Assembly: GCF_037325665.1 (NCBI RefSeq)
Contig: NC_090252.1
Coordinates: forward strand, 20,126,843-20,190,842
Reading direction: 5' to 3'
Length of the DNA: 64,000 bases
DNA from: Littorina saxatilis
Lineage: Eukaryota; Mollusca; Gastropoda; Littorinimorpha; Littorinidae
The notes below the pieces were generated by a model. It searched no databases, had not been told where the DNA came from, and worked only from the letters and a program-made list of their open reading frames with translations. The stretch's first letter is position 1. Every line of letters begins with the position of its first letter. Positions 44,544 to 56,880 of this stretch are shown here, piece by piece. The translations under genes and the position numbers were made by a program.

Positions 44544-45571
44544 ATTTTTTTTCCTTACACCTGTTCCTTGTTCCGGTGTACTCTCACGCCGCCCCGTCCC
44601 TGCATTCGCTGCTCTATCCACATCCGCTGCCAGGCCTGTCGATTTTACAAACGCTCCAGGGAGAGATGTCGGGTCGCTGCGGTAGGCTACCCTCGGAAGT
44701 TGACACTGCACTTCTGCTGAGTCACTTCGACGGTGTTCAGTAGTGGGTCTGTCCCGAGCTAACGGACTCAGCCCACTACCTACTATGCCCCCTACTAACG
44801 ACATTGAGTGTGAAGTCGCGGAGCCAGACTAAGTGAGCGTCCCCTCCAGAGAGCAGACCGCCACCACGTCCCTCCGTCGACCCCCCCAGAACGTCACACG
44901 TTGAAGACTGACAGCAGAAGTACTAATCAGGGAAGGATGGAACAGGAACAATGAGACCAAGGTCACCATGAGAGCTCCGGGCATGAAGGGCCACAAGAGC
45001 AAGGACATTTTTATAATTTTGGATGATTAATGAGATGAGGATGATTATAATGATGATGCTTTGGATTTCCAATTGTTTGGTTTGGGACTACGTGACAGGG
45101 CAGCACTCTACTAGAGTTTTGAAACTATGAACAATTCAAGGATTTGATAATCTGCCAACATGACCCTAGTTTGGTTTACCACCGTCATTTCTTGGGGTAA
45201 CAGCGGGGCCATGTTCGTAAATACTTTACGTTTATACTTTCCCAGGTATTTTGGGAGAAAAAGCCTCCACATTTCACACAATTGTTGGTGTTAATAATCA
45301 GCAGACATGACAAAAATGTGGCTTGTTTTCATTAACTTTCAGAGTCACATCATGGACATATTTGCTGTAGAAGTTGTTCAATCCCGAAATATAAGTCTTG
45401 ATGTGGTCAACCTTAATGATGTCTTTGTTTGATTTGGTCACAGTCATGGCTGGACAATAGGTGATGACATCATGTTATGATGTCATAGTGTTAGAAATGA
45501 GGTCACACAAGTGTCTGAGTATACATATTTTGTCCGGGCTAGCCAACACTCAAGGAAATTAGTAATGTTGG
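44544..45571. other. Unassigned sequence with a partial R3 unit
   Basis: A GC-richer segment (44560-44960) ends in a region with GATGATTATAATGATGATG. It may be part of an unidentified repeat; no protein motif was seen. R3-like sequence occurs at 45120-45232. The remainder is plain. Confidence 0.35.
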
Positions 45572-46510
45572 TTAAGTACCCACATTGAAACAATTGAAAC
45601 AGATGACGTTATTGTATGTGGAGATTTCAATTGTGTTCTGTCAAATTCACTTGATGTAATATGTGGTGATGATCATGCACAGAAAGCTATAGACAATTTT
45701 AAACGTTTTTTGAGTGACTGTCAGCTGGATGATATGTGGAGACTCTTTAACCCAGATTGTAAAGAATGTACGTGGAGTCGCAAGAACTCATTTATAGCAA
45801 GAAGACTTGATTACATTTTAGCCTCTAGTGGAGTGGTCGACCACGCCAGCGATTGTATTATACAGTCAGTGGCTCATTCAGATCACCGACAGGTCATCTT
45901 GACCTACAAAGTAACGCACGTGATGCGTGGTCCATCATACTGGAAGTTTAATGATAGCCTACTGCACGATAAAGCATTAGTTGACAACATCAATATATTT
46001 CTTAAAAAATATGAAGAAGAATCAAGTGATGAAGATGCACAAATAAGATGGGATATATGTAACATAAAAATAAGAGAGATGTACATATCGTATTCTAGAG
46101 AAAAGAAAACACTCAGTAAAAACAAACACACCCTTTTACAACAGCAGTTAAATGAAACAGACAGATTTTTGGCTCTGGAACCCAGTAACGCCAGATTGGT
46201 GACAAAGCGAGAGCACATCAAGCAGGAGCTAGAACTATTTACAATACAAGAAGTTAAAGGAGCACAAATTAGATCTAGGATAAAATTCATTGAGGAGGGT
46301 GAGAAAAACACGCGTTATTTCCTAAACTTAGAGAAAGCTCACGCAAAAAATAAGATACTAGATATAATAGAAATAACAGAGAATGAATATATTACAAGTC
46401 AGTCTGAAATATTAAAGGAACAAACCCGCTTCTTTACTAACATATATATATACACTAAAAACACCAATTTTAATAACTTTCTTGGGGACGATTTTTTTAA
46501 AAAATACTGA
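45572..46510 (+). pseudogene. LINE endonuclease C-terminus and linker
   Basis: The frame reads VIVCGDFNCVLS, then CTWSRKNSFIARRLDYILAS and SVAHSDHRQVI, the GDFN, RLDYI and SDHR motifs of an APE-type endonuclease. A long charged linker containing GEKNTRYFLNLEKAHAKNK follows. That linker motif is typical of L1/Tx1-like LINEs. Only the second half of the endonuclease remains. Confidence 0.8.
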
Positions 46511-46545
46511 CATTCCAAAATTATCAGAGGAGCAAAAGGGCAGTA

Positions 46546-47418
46546 TTGATCAAGAAATTACAGAAAAAAGAACTCCGTATTGCACTTGAGGGAATGCGAA
46601 GTAATTCTGCTCCAGGATTGGATGGAATAACAACCACTTTCATAAAGTTCTTTTGGAGTAATATAAACAAAATGTTATTATCCTCTTTTTGGTCAGCCTT
46701 TGAAAAAGTGGAACTATCTGTATCCCAGAAGCGAGCAGCAATCACACTGATACACAAAGGAAAGGAGTTGAAACGAGAGCACCTAAATAACTGGCGTCAT
46801 ATATCTGTAACAAACACCGACAATAAACTATTAGCGAAATGCCTTGCAAACAGATTAAATCAAGTCATCAATTACTTAATAAGTGAAGATCAAGTTGGCT
46901 TTTTAAAAAAACGAAATTCCAGCAATGTTATTAGAATGATTGATGACGTCATTGAATAATTATATGAATAACAGTAATCAACCAGGTATTTTAATGGCGC
47001 TAGACTACAGAGCTGCGTTTGACACGATTTCTAATGCTCGACAGAAACCCGTCTTCGTCTATTGCATTGGAAAATATTACACAATCTATATCCCACCAAT
47101 AGTTTGCTACATAATATGGGAATTCGGCAAACAAATCTTTGTCAGTATTGTAACGAAACCGACTTCATCGAGCACTTTTTTTGGAAGTGTACAGCAGTGC
47201 AACCCATATGGCAGGAATGTCAAGGGCACATATTTAAATGTACAGGCAAAAATATAAAGTTAAGATGCGAAGAGGCTCTTTTGGGGTATTTCACACGTGA
47301 TATCCCCAGAGAGAAAACCTTCATAATTAATCACCTTATATTGATATCGAAAATGTGCATAAGCCAGTTTAAGTACGGAAATCCAAAAACTAACATGAAG
47401 GTCTTATATCAGAACTAA
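46546..47418 (+). pseudogene. LINE reverse transcriptase fragments and C-terminal zinc region
   Basis: 46546-46959 encodes the RT start: NSAPGLDGITTTFIKFFW, LNNWRHISVTNTDNKLLAK and DQVGFLKKRNSSNVIRM. 46960-47025 adds GILMALDYRAAFDTIS in another frame. After that most of the RT, including the catalytic YADD region, is missing. 47062-47418 encodes the C-terminal LCQYCNETDFIEHFFWKC zinc motif. The loss is therefore an internal deletion plus frameshifts. Confidence 0.75.
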
Positions 47419-47617
47419 GCTCGACTTCGAAATTTCCAGTAAAATTGAACTGTGTATAAGAATATAGATAACTAGTAGTATAGTGCTGATATTTATATAT
47501 GCGCTGTATGATGCTGTGCTGAAAACTTGTACTGTATTGGGTAATTTGTAAATTCTCGCCTTTTTATTGTCCCGCTGAAAATGGTATTATTTAACAGAAT
47601 TATGGAACAACAACTTC

Positions 47618-47618
<1 letters not shown>

Positions 47619-47669
<51 letters not shown>

Positions 47670-47673
47670 CACA

Positions 47674-47731
<58 letters not shown>

Positions 47732-47733
47732 TA
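47619..47733. repeat. (AC)n microsatellite
   Basis: Directly follows the LINE remnant and may be expanded from its tail. The following 47734-48332 has A-runs and a T/G-rich patch but no recognised gene. Confidence 0.9.
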
Positions 47734-48332
47734 CACGCAAACAAACGCACAAACTACTAGACATAGCAAAGGTGAATAAAAAAAAAATAAAAAAAAGATG
47801 GCAGCATCCCTTTGTTTTGGGCGTGACTATAATTATATAGATATATATTCAGCGCACTTGTCTGATCTCAAGTGAGTTTCAGGATTAATCTCCTATTTCG
47901 AAATTGTACCCCAAAGCCAGCACAGGAGAACCTGCCTTTTCTGCGAAACTACAGTTGGCGTTGAGCTGAAAATGGTGAACCTTTTGCCTAGAATTCGTTT
48001 GGTAGATTCTCCTAACTTTTAACATTATGAGCAAAACTCATGAATAAAAGAAACGTATTTCGGCAACTTGAAAAAAAAAAAAGTAATGTTGGTGGATGCT
48101 GAGTATTAGTAAGTGATGGTGGTGGGAAGGAGGTACCTGTTTGGGGTCGTGCAAGTTTGAAAATGTGAAGTATTTTTTAGGGTCGATTAACTATATGGAT
48201 TGATACAAGTCACATACGGAAAACTCTTGAACATTATCTTATGAAGCTGGAACAGCTTTTTTTCTTCTTTTTTTTTGGGGGGGGGAGGGGGGGTGACGGG
48301 GTCATAGGTAGTGGAATCTTCCTTTTAAGACC

Positions 48333-48380
48333 TGCACACACACACACACACAAACACACACACATACACACACACACACA

Positions 48381-48418
<38 letters not shown>

Positions 48419-48561
48419 GTTCTTGTTGTTGTTTGTGTGTATGTGTGTGTACACACGTTGTTCTTGTTGTTGTTTGTTTGTATGTGTGTGTACGTGTGTG
48501 TGGTTTTGCACCAACGCCAGTTATTTGGATGCAGCAACGTACCGTATCAGACTCAAATTCA

Positions 48562-48616
<55 letters not shown>
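48333..48616. repeat. (AC)n tracts with a short direct repeat between them
   Basis: AC at 48333-48415 and 48562-48616. Between them, ACACGTTGTTCTTGTTGTTG followed by a TG-rich segment occurs twice (48412-48492). A TA run (48619-48655) leads into the R2 repeat. Confidence 0.8.
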
Positions 48617-48618
<2 letters not shown>

Positions 48619-48654
48619 ACATATATATATATATATATATCTATATATATATTT

Positions 48655-49732
48655 ATACGACTTGTGTCTGTGTGTGTGTCTGTGTGTCTGTGTATCTGTG
48701 TATTTGTGTATTCGCCATGCACGGCCAAAGTTCTCGATGGATCTGCTTCAAATTTGGTGGGCATATTCAGGTTGACCCGGTACAGGACACAACCTGGTCG
48801 ATATTTCAACACGTGCTCTCAGCGCGCAGCGCTGAACCGATTTTGGTTCCACCTCAGCTACCCGGGCCCCCATACCAACACACCATAGCCGCTACACCAC
48901 ATCACAACGCCAAAGTTCTCGGTGGATCTTTTTCAAATTTGGACACCGTATTCAGCTACACCCCGGACACAATATCATCGATGAGATATTTCACCACGTG
49001 CTCTCAGCGCGCAGCGCTGAACCGATTTTGGTTTTTGTGTTCATTTCACCATTATAAGTAACTCTTCCTTATCTTCTCATCTTCTCCAGGTTTTCAGCGT
49101 TTACCTCCCTTCCTTCGTATGGTGCACTATAGTTTGAGGGAGGCATCTTCGGATATTCCCGTTCTGTTACTATTTTTAGAAGGTCACCGCAGTGTCCAGA
49201 AAGTAAATTGGACCCGTAAATTATCCTCACTGTAAAAGTGCAAAGGTCGAATCAATTTATAGCCACGCGAAAAATACACTGTCATCTATCTCTCTATAGA
49301 TATGGCTTCTCTGTGTTTGTGTGTGTGTGTGTGTGTGTTTTTTTTTATGTGAGCAACACCTGTGCATTGTTCAGTTCTGTTTGTGATGTGGTCTGGCGGC
49401 TTTTGTGTAATTTTATGTACTGGCCTTCCTTTCAGAAGCCATAACAGTTCAAAAGGGCTTAGAGATAAGCTCTAAATTGCTCAATCCTGTTTGAGTGGAG
49501 TTCGCCTCCAAAGGTGATTAACACGGTTACATTCGTCGACAAGGATGGGACTCGATATGGTCAGGAATGGCATTATGGCCACTGAATCATTTTCGTGCTG
49601 TTCCCATTCCACGAATCTGGGAGGGACCTAAGCTTGGCGGGTCCATTGTTCGGATCCGGCGAAGCCGGCGTACGGCTCTAAGTACTTCTTCCCGGCGAAG
49701 CCGGCTACCCGGCGAAGCGGGTATTCATTCTA

Positions 49733-49738
<6 letters not shown>
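48655..49738 (-). mobile_element. R2 interspersed repeat, copy 3
   Basis: Minus-strand copy with the same block order as 22692-23800: two CAGCGCGCAGCGCTGAA hairpins (48823 and 49006), the ATTTATAGCCACGCGAAAAA block and a TG tract at 49315-49338. It ends in GGCGAAGCCGGCTACCCGG and GCGAAGCGGGTATTC at 49690-49725. A TA run (49734-49773) flanks it. The two ORFs over this region parallel those in copies 1 and 2 only because the DNA is repeated. Confidence 0.75.
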
Positions 49739-49773
<35 letters not shown>

Positions 49774-49774
<1 letters not shown>

Positions 49775-50600
49775 CACTCTCGACTTTTCAGGTTTAATTT
49801 AGAACATTAAATTATGTTAAGAAAGGGGATAGGGGATTGTATGTGTTAAATGAATAACACAAAAGCAAAAATAAATGTTTCAAAATCCTTTTATTCTATT
49901 GTGTTTTTTCTTTTTTTTCTCTCAACAAAATACAACTTCCAAAAATGAAATATAATGACTAAAGAACAGTGTTAAACCTAAAAACCAAAACTTAAAACTT
50001 AAAACCCAGTGTTCATAAGGTGCTTCACCAAAATGTTAGAACAAACACCACTCAGACAAGTTGGCTCTGAACATTAAACAAACATTTTCTTTTTACCACA
50101 CAATAAAACACAAATAATATTTACCAGATGTTACCAGAGGATAGTAATGTTGACTAATAATTACCACATAGTTACTATGTTCCAACACACCACTATCATT
50201 ACATTATTCCACATCATCAACTAAAAACAGCGGATAATTAGACATCATTTACTATTTACCAACTATATATAGTAAATCTTTTTCCAAACACAGGAGTAAC
50301 ATTTTGCCTACTGTAATCAACTCCATCTTCATTGACAGAAACAGAAAGACTATATGTTATCCTACAAGACAGTGACTAACCATCTTAGATTTACTTTGTA
50401 ACAATACCACACATCACATGTGTTCCACTCCACCATTGCTACAAACTCAAAACTAGCTACAAGAAGTGTCCATGCATAATCACATTTATCTGCAGTGATA
50501 AACTGACATTATGACCAAATTTCTTCAAATCACAATGTCTAAATCACTTAGAATGAAATCTCACCTCAAACATCTCAAATAAAACACTAGTTACAAACAC
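49774..50600. other. AT-rich 5' flank of the second gene copy
   Basis: No ORF or known repeat was recognised; strongly A/T-rich with A-biased top strand. Confidence 0.4.
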
Positions 50601-51437
50601 TTTTTATATTTAGTCAAGTTTTGACTAAATATTTTAACATCGAGGGGGAATCGAAACGAGGGTATGGTGTATGTGCGTGTGTCTGTGTGTGTGTCTGTGT
50701 GTGTGTGTAGAGCGATTCAGACTAAACTACTGGACCGATCTTTACGAAATTTGACATGAGAGTTCCTGGGTATGAAATCCCCGAACGTTTTTTTCATTTT
50801 TTTGATAAATGTCTTTGATGACGTCATATCCGGCTTTTCGTGAAAGTTGAGGCGGCACTGTCACGCCCTCATTTTTCAACCAAATTGGTTGAAATTTTGG
50901 TCAAGTAATCTTCGACAAAGCCCGGGGTTCGGTATTGCATTTCAGCTTGGTGGCTTAAAAATTAATTTATGAGTTTGGTCATTAAAAATCGGAAAATTGT
51001 AAAAAAAAATAAAAATTTATAAAACGATCCAAATTTACGTTTATCTTATTCTCCATCATTTGCTGATTCCAAAAACATATAAATATGTTATATTCGGAGT
51101 AAAAACAAGCTCTGAAAATTAAATATATACAAATTATTATCAAATTTTTTTTTTCGAAATCAATTTAAAAACACTTTCATCTTATTCCTTGTCGGTTCCT
51201 GATTCCAAAAACATATAGATATGATATGTTTGGATTAAAAACACGCTCAGAAAGTTAAAACAAAGAGAGGTACAGAAAAGCGTGCTATCCTTCTTAGCGC
51301 AACTACTACCCCGCTCTTCTTGTCAATTTCACTGCCTTTGCCATGAGCGGTGGACTGACGATGCTACGAGTATACGGTCTTGCTGAAAAAGGGCAGCTAC
51401 TTGACTAAATATTGTATTTTCGCCTTACGCGACTTGT
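50601..51437 (-). mobile_element. R1 interspersed repeat, copy E (full length)
   Basis: On the minus strand it runs from ACAAGTCGCGTAAGGCGAAA (ends 51437) to the terminal palindrome (50606-50633). It carries TGACGTCA (50819-50826). The embedded microsatellite is short here (50660-50708, TG on the top strand), so this copy shows the family with a minimal tract. It lies about 1 kb upstream of the second signal-peptide exon. Confidence 0.8.
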
Positions 51438-52331
51438 TTTCTCATAAAATAGAGGCAACCAACTTTCCAATAATGCAATGCGCTTTCGGTTATTCTCGCG
51501 CATGCGCAAAACTTTCTTCTACTTCAAATTTCAAATTATAATCTAAAACTAAATTTCTTTACAAAACCTAAACCTTATTAAACTTCAAAACATCAGTAAC
51601 ACACTTATCTTTCTGTCAACGCACTTCATACAAACAAACTACAACCAAAAATACAAATATTCTGCAATGTTTCTGTGACAGGTGCTTCTGTCAAAAAACC
51701 TACAACATGGTCAAATTCCAAATATTTCAGTTTCGGAACAGAATTACAAAAATAACCACTCCAATTTATACTAGGCTATTCATCTTGCTAAACTAATAAC
51801 TGATCATATTTCAAGCAGATAACAATGTAGAAATCAATATTCACCTGATTTAGAACCAAAAAGTGCTCCAAAAAATGTCCCACCAACTTGGGGGCCTCTC
51901 AGCAGAGGGCGGAAGTGACGCTAAAATTCTAAATATCGAACTGGAAAATATATAACAATAAATGTCTTAAAATAAAATAAAGTGTCTTTACTACTTATCA
52001 AAGTTTATAATTAACACTTTATCAAAATAACACATTTAAAACAACTTAAACAATTTTATAAAATCCAAAAACATGAAACTTAGTTAGCCAAATTGAAAAG
52101 ACTAGTTAAAGGGGGGTAACAATCAATGTTCACACATTACCCAAAATACCAGTTCCTTCCCTTTAACTACTAACCAAAATATATCTGTGTACATGTTCAA
52201 AACAACACCACACGTTTTAAATGTGTTACATGTATACATACATACATACATACATACATTACATACATATTTACATACATACATACATACATGCATACAT
52301 ACATACATACATACATACATACATACATACA

Positions 52332-52364
<33 letters not shown>

Positions 52365-52496
52365 GCATACATACATACATACATACATACATACATACAT
52401 ACATACATACATACACCACGACCCTCATCTAGGTTCCCCCTAAAACATTTAGACAAAAATTAAGTAGGGTTGTGCTGTCAGAGTGATACATTCGAG

Positions 52497-52542
52497 ATGG
52501 CAGCCTGGTGTTTTGTGTATGCTATTCTTAGCTATGCTGTTG
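52497..52542 (+). CDS. First coding exon (signal peptide), copy B
   Basis: Same 46 coding bases as 687-732: ATG, then MAAWCFVYAILSYAV, split G codon and donor GTACGTGC at 52543. If transcribed it would splice in phase 1. The nearest matching acceptor found downstream is the 9-base candidate at 63205-63213, which would add A-T-P at the signal cleavage region. Conservation of both ATG and donor in the two copies suggests that neither had decayed when the copies separated, or that they separated very recently. Confidence 0.5.
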
Positions 52543-52733
52543 GTACGTGCATGCATCCGATTGTACGATGTATTGCATGTTGTCAGAAACGAGGTTATTC
52601 AAGTGCCTTGCTAGTATTCATTCAATGTTTCTTTTGATAAACAGCTGTGCATTAAAATAGCTCTCTTTTGGGAGAAAGTAGGTTTTTAGATCAAAGGGCA
52701 TTTCATGCGCGCGCGTGTGTGCGTGCATATGTT

Positions 52734-52819
<86 letters not shown>

Positions 52820-52826
<7 letters not shown>

Positions 52827-53092
52827 GTTTGCTTAACGCCCAGCCGACCACGAAGGGACATATCAGGGCGGTGCTGCTTTGACATATAACGTGCGCCACA
52901 CACAAGACATAAGTCGCAGGACAGGCTTCATGTCTCACCCAGTCACATTATTCTGACATAATGCCAGACGCCAGGCGGAGCAGCAACTAGATTGCCAATT
53001 TTAAAGTCTGATGTATGATCCGGCCGGAGTTCGAACCCACGACCTCCCGATCACGGGGTGGACGCCTTACCACTAGGCCAACCGTGCCGGTC
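52820..53092 (-). mobile_element. tRNA-derived SINE (family S1), duplicated copy
   Basis: The same insertion as 1020-1292, carried by the block duplication, with identical position in the TG tract and matching tRNA-like boxes. Confidence 0.85.
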
Positions 53093-53606
53093 TGTGTGTG
53101 TGTGTATTGATGTGTTTGTGTGCGAGAGAGATTAACAAAACCAAATGTCTTCCTTCAAAAAAAAAATCTCTGAAAACATTCACCTCATGTTACAACTGCT
53201 TTTTTAAACAGTGTCCATACAACAAAACCAGCCCATAATCATCTCATTCCGAACGGGTTCCAGTTGGTCTTCTGGATCCAGATTTAGTCTTCAGTACCTC
53301 CGTGAGTATGTTTATCAATTGCGGCAAACATTCTTTTCTTTAAGCCTGTCCTTAACTCGGCGAAGTCGACTACGAGCAGTATACTTCGCGAAGCTGCACT
53401 GATTGTCGTTAAAAAGACTATGGTAAGTCGACTACGAGCAGTATACTTCGTGAAGCTGCACTGATTGTCGTTAAAAAGACTATACACAGTCGACTACGAG
53501 CAGTATACTTCGTGAAGCTGCACTGATTGTCGTTAAAAAGACTATGCAAAGTCGATTACGAGCAGTATACTTCGTGAAGCTGCACTGATTGTCGTTAAAA
53601 AGACTA

Positions 53607-56276
53607 CGATGCTGTATGGATCACCGAGGAAATCAAAAAGTTGATTAGGAAAAAGCAATATATTCACGCATTAGCCAAACGTCTGGATACTGTATGGTGC
53701 TGGTCTCTTTTCCGACGGTTGAGAAATAATTTGACTGATGTTATAAGAAAAAGGAAAGAAGAGCACATTAGGGAACTAGAAAATAAAATATTGTCACCTC
53801 ATAATTTTGGCAATAAAGACTGGTGGAAGGTAGTCAACTCTTTTTTGAAAAAGAAAGGAATGAGTACAAATGAGATTCCGCCCATTGAAAGCAATGGAAT
53901 TGTGTATTACTCTGCAGAGGACAAAGCCGAGGTTTTTAATGAAGCATTTCTACGACAGTCGCATATACAAGGTCATGATGATGACGTTCCACCAGTTGAA
54001 GAAGAGCCCATTTCCATTAGTCCTCTCGTGATAACTACCGAAATGGTGTACGCTGTTCTAAACAACCTCGATGTTAGGAAAGCAGTAGGTCCTGATTTGG
54101 TTCACAATAAACTTCTTAAACTTGCTGCTTGTATTATTTCAAATCCGCTTGCAACCCTTTTCCAGAGATCGTTGGCTGAGGGAAAGTTTCCGAAAATTTG
54201 GAAAGTAGCTCATGTGAATCCCATTTATAAGAAAGGTGAAAAAGAACACTGCAGTAACTATCGTCCGATTTCATTACTCAGTTGCATTGGAAAAGTATTG
54301 GAAAAATGTGTTCAAGCCCATGTTTTTCGATATCTCACAGAGAATGATTTATTAACGGTTTCTCAGTCAGGGTTTATTCCTGGTGATTCAACTAGTTTCC
54401 AGTTGTTGAGTATGTATGACGATTTTTGTCAATCCTTAGATAAGCAGTTGACGACTCAGGCTGTTTTCTGTGATATATCAAAAGCCTTCGACAGAGTGTG
54501 GCACAAGGGTTTGTTGCATAAATTATATGCTATAGGCATAAGAGGTGTTTTATTAAAATGGTTTGAAGATTATTTGACAGGCAGGTTACAAGCCGTTGTT
54601 ATCCAAGGCAGGAAATCGACATACGGACGTGTTTGTTCAGGTGTTCCCCAAGGTTCTGTTCTGGGGCCCTTGTTGTTCCTTGTGTACATTAACGATATTG
54701 TCATTGATATCGAATCTGTCATTAAACTTTTTGCTGATGATACCAGTTTGTATTTATCTCTAAATGATGCAAACACGCGGACACAGATCTTAAATGCAGA
54801 CTTAGCCAAAATTGCACACTGGGCGGAAAAATGGAAAGTTAATTTCAATAATTTAAAAACAGATTTGATGACCTTTTCTGGAAATAGAATGCCTGAAACC
54901 CTTCCTCTTGTATTTGATGGAACAATTCTGAGAGAAAACCACGTTCACAAACATCTTGGTGTACTGATTCAGAGCGACTGCAAATGGGAATCACATGTTC
55001 AGTCAATTATATCTAAAGTACGTGTTCTTCTCTCATGTTTTCGGTCCTATAAGTATCGCCTTAGCCGAAAGGCACTTGAACTTATGTATAAATCTTTTAT
55101 TATTCCCCATTTTGATTTTTCTGACGTCATTTGGGATAACTGTTCTGACAGATTAGCTACTTTATTAGAAAACTTGCATCTTGATGCCATAAGAACCATT
55201 ATAGGTGCAGTTCGTGGCACGAGTCACCAAAAATTGTACGATGAATCAGGATTTACAACACTGAAGGAGAGGCGAAAAAGACACAAATTGATTTTGTATT
55301 TCAAATTAGTTAATGCACGCGTGCCACCATACTTACTAGAACGTCTGCCTCCTCTCGTTGCTTCTGTGAACCCTTACCATAGACGAAGACCACTTGACAG
55401 ACAGACTCCCCTCTCTCGAACTGAATTGTATAAAAAGTCATTTTTTCTGTCTTCGACTTCCCTGTGGAATGAGCTTCCAGATACTGTAAAACAACTTGAT
55501 TCTATTGGGTTATTTAAAAAACGTATTAGTTCTGATGATTCTGTTGTTCCCTCGTATAGATACACATCTGATCGAAAATCAGAAATTATCCATTGCAGAC
55601 TGAGATTGAGGATCAGCAATCTAAATAGTGATCTTTTTGACAGACATTTAATTCCCGACCCGTCATGCACTTGTGGTTATCGTGTTGAAAATGCGGAGCA
55701 CTATATTTTTCATTGCCCCTTATCTCTTCAAATACGTGAAGTCACCTTGTCAACACTGCCCAACTATGATTTGCTAACCGCTGATGATTTTCTGTATGGC
55801 AATAGAGACAAGTCAGACAGCGAAAATGCATTGATATTTGACCAGTTATTCAGGTTTATCTTATTAAGCAAACGTTTTGAATAATGAATGCATTTATCTC
55901 ATCCATGTTCGAAACGACCATGTGCAGTACTGTTTATATTTCCTTGTTCTGGTAGTATTCTATTTTCAACCATGTGGAAGTCATTGTATGCGTGTGTGTG
56001 CGAGTGAGTGTGCGAGCGCGTGTGAGTACTGTTGTTAGTTTAGCATTGGGTTTTTTTTTCGTTTGTTTTTTTCCTTATATTGTTACATGTTTGTCTACCA
56101 TAATTTACCATTATTATTTTGACATTGTTTCAAATTTGCTATATTAAAATCGTCCGCCAAATTTCATTTGCTTTTAAGAGTACGCTTATAAGCCTAGCTT
56201 GTTGTGCTCCATGTTCCTTATTTCATGTATGCGGTAATAGTACCAATGGAATTTATTGAATAAACTTGTTTAAACC
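53607..56276 (+). mobile_element. Jockey/CR1-like LINE, 5' truncated, recent
   Basis: Inserted in the minisatellite with the perfect 10-bp duplication AAAAAGACTA (53597-53606 and 56277-56286). Copy 1 retains the empty site at 1797-1806. The element starts in the linker before the RT, so the endonuclease is missing, as in most LINE insertions. The RT frame is fully open to 55884 and is followed by a 392-bp 3' UTR ending GAATAAACTTGTTTAAACC without a poly(A) tract. Clade assignment from motifs alone is tentative. Confidence 0.9.
53608..55884 (+). CDS. LINE reverse transcriptase (partial ORF2-like protein)
   Basis: Open from the truncation point (YDAVWITEEIKKLIRKKQ...) to the stop at 55884, about 758 codons. 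No natural start codon is implied. RT motifs in order are YRPISLLSCIGKVLEK, SQSGFIPGDST, AVFCDISKAFDRVWHKGLL, CSGVPQGSVLGPLLFLVYIN and FADDTSLY. Counted from 53641, FADDTSLY is at about residue 364. Then HLGVLIQSDCKWESHV, the thumb region and a C-terminal zinc-like CTCGYRVENAEHYIFHC at about residues 676-692. The protein would copy LINE RNA at a nicked target. The intact frame indicates a young insertion, but without endonuclease or promoter it is not autonomous. Confidence 0.9.
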   Translation, partial: DAVWITEEIKKLIRKKQYIHALAKRLDTVWCWSLFRRLRNNLTDVIRKRKEEHIRELENKILSPHNFGNKDWWKVVNSFLKKKGMSTNEIPPIESNGIVYYSAEDKAEVFNEAFLRQSHIQGHDDDVPPVEEEPISISPLVITTEMVYAVLNNLDVRKAVGPDLVHNKLLKLAACIISNPLATLFQRSLAEGKFPKIWKVAHVNPIYKKGEKEHCSNYRPISLLSCIGKVLEKCVQAHVFRYLTENDLLTVSQSGFIPGDSTSFQLLSMYDDFCQSLDKQLTTQAVFCDISKAFDRVWHKGLLHKLYAIGIRGVLLKWFEDYLTGRLQAVVIQGRKSTYGRVCSGVPQGSVLGPLLFLVYINDIVIDIESVIKLFADDTSLYLSLNDANTRTQILNADLAKIAHWAEKWKVNFNNLKTDLMTFSGNRMPETLPLVFDGTILRENHVHKHLGVLIQSDCKWESHVQSIISKVRVLLSCFRSYKYRLSRKALELMYKSFIIPHFDFSDVIWDNCSDRLATLLENLHLDAIRTIIGAVRGTSHQKLYDESGFTTLKERRKRHKLILYFKLVNARVPPYLLERLPPLVASVNPYHRRRPLDRQTPLSRTELYKKSFFLSSTSLWNELPDTVKQLDSIGLFKKRISSDDSVVPSYRYTSDRKSEIIHCRLRLRISNLNSDLFDRHLIPDPSCTCGYRVENAEHYIFHCPLSLQIREVTLSTLPNYDLLTADDFLYGNRDKSDSENALIFDQLFRFILLSKRFE

Positions 56277-56656
56277 AAAAAGACTATGGTAAGTCGATTA
56301 CGAGCAGTATACTTCGTGAAGCTGCACTGATTGTCGTTAAAAAGACTATGGTAAGTCGATTACGAGCAGTATACTTCGTGAAGCTGCACTGATTGTCGTT
56401 AAAAAGACTATGGTAAGTCGACTACGAGCAGTATACTTTGTGAAGCTGCACTGATTGTCGTTAAAAAGACTATGAAAAGTCGGCTACGAGCAGTATATTT
56501 TGTGAAGCTGCACTGATTGTCGTTAAAAAGACTATGGTAAGTCGATTACGAGCAGTATACTTTGTGAAGCTGCACTGATTGTCGTTAAAAAGACTATGGT
56601 AAGTCGACTACGAGCAGTATACTTTGTGAAGCTGCACTGATTGTCGTTAAAAAGAC

Positions 56657-56719
56657 CGGTCTCGAATAGCAGCTAGCATCTGCTGAAGAGACATTAAACC
56701 CCAAAAACCAACCAACCAA
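56657..56719 (+). mobile_element. SINE-tail fragment, duplicated copy
   Basis: Same 63-bp insert and 13-bp target duplication as 2177-2239, so it is older than the block duplication. Confidence 0.75.
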
Positions 56720-56880
56720 TCGTTAAAAAGACTATGAAAAGTCGGCTACGAGCAGTATACTTTGTGAAGCTGCACTGATTGTCGTTAAAACGACTATGGT
56801 AAGTCGACTACGAGCAGTATACTTCGTGAAGCTGCACTGAATGTCGTTAAAAAGACTATGGTAAGTCGACTACGAGCAGT

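Larger units (their letters stand above)
45572..47600 (+). mobile_element. L1/Tx1-type LINE remnant
   Basis: Begins inside the endonuclease domain (5' truncated) and retains the linker and first RT motifs. It then jumps, through an internal deletion near 47030, to the C-terminal zinc region. The 3' end runs into an AC tract at 47619. All blocks are on the + strand within the CUB gene region. Confidence 0.75.
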
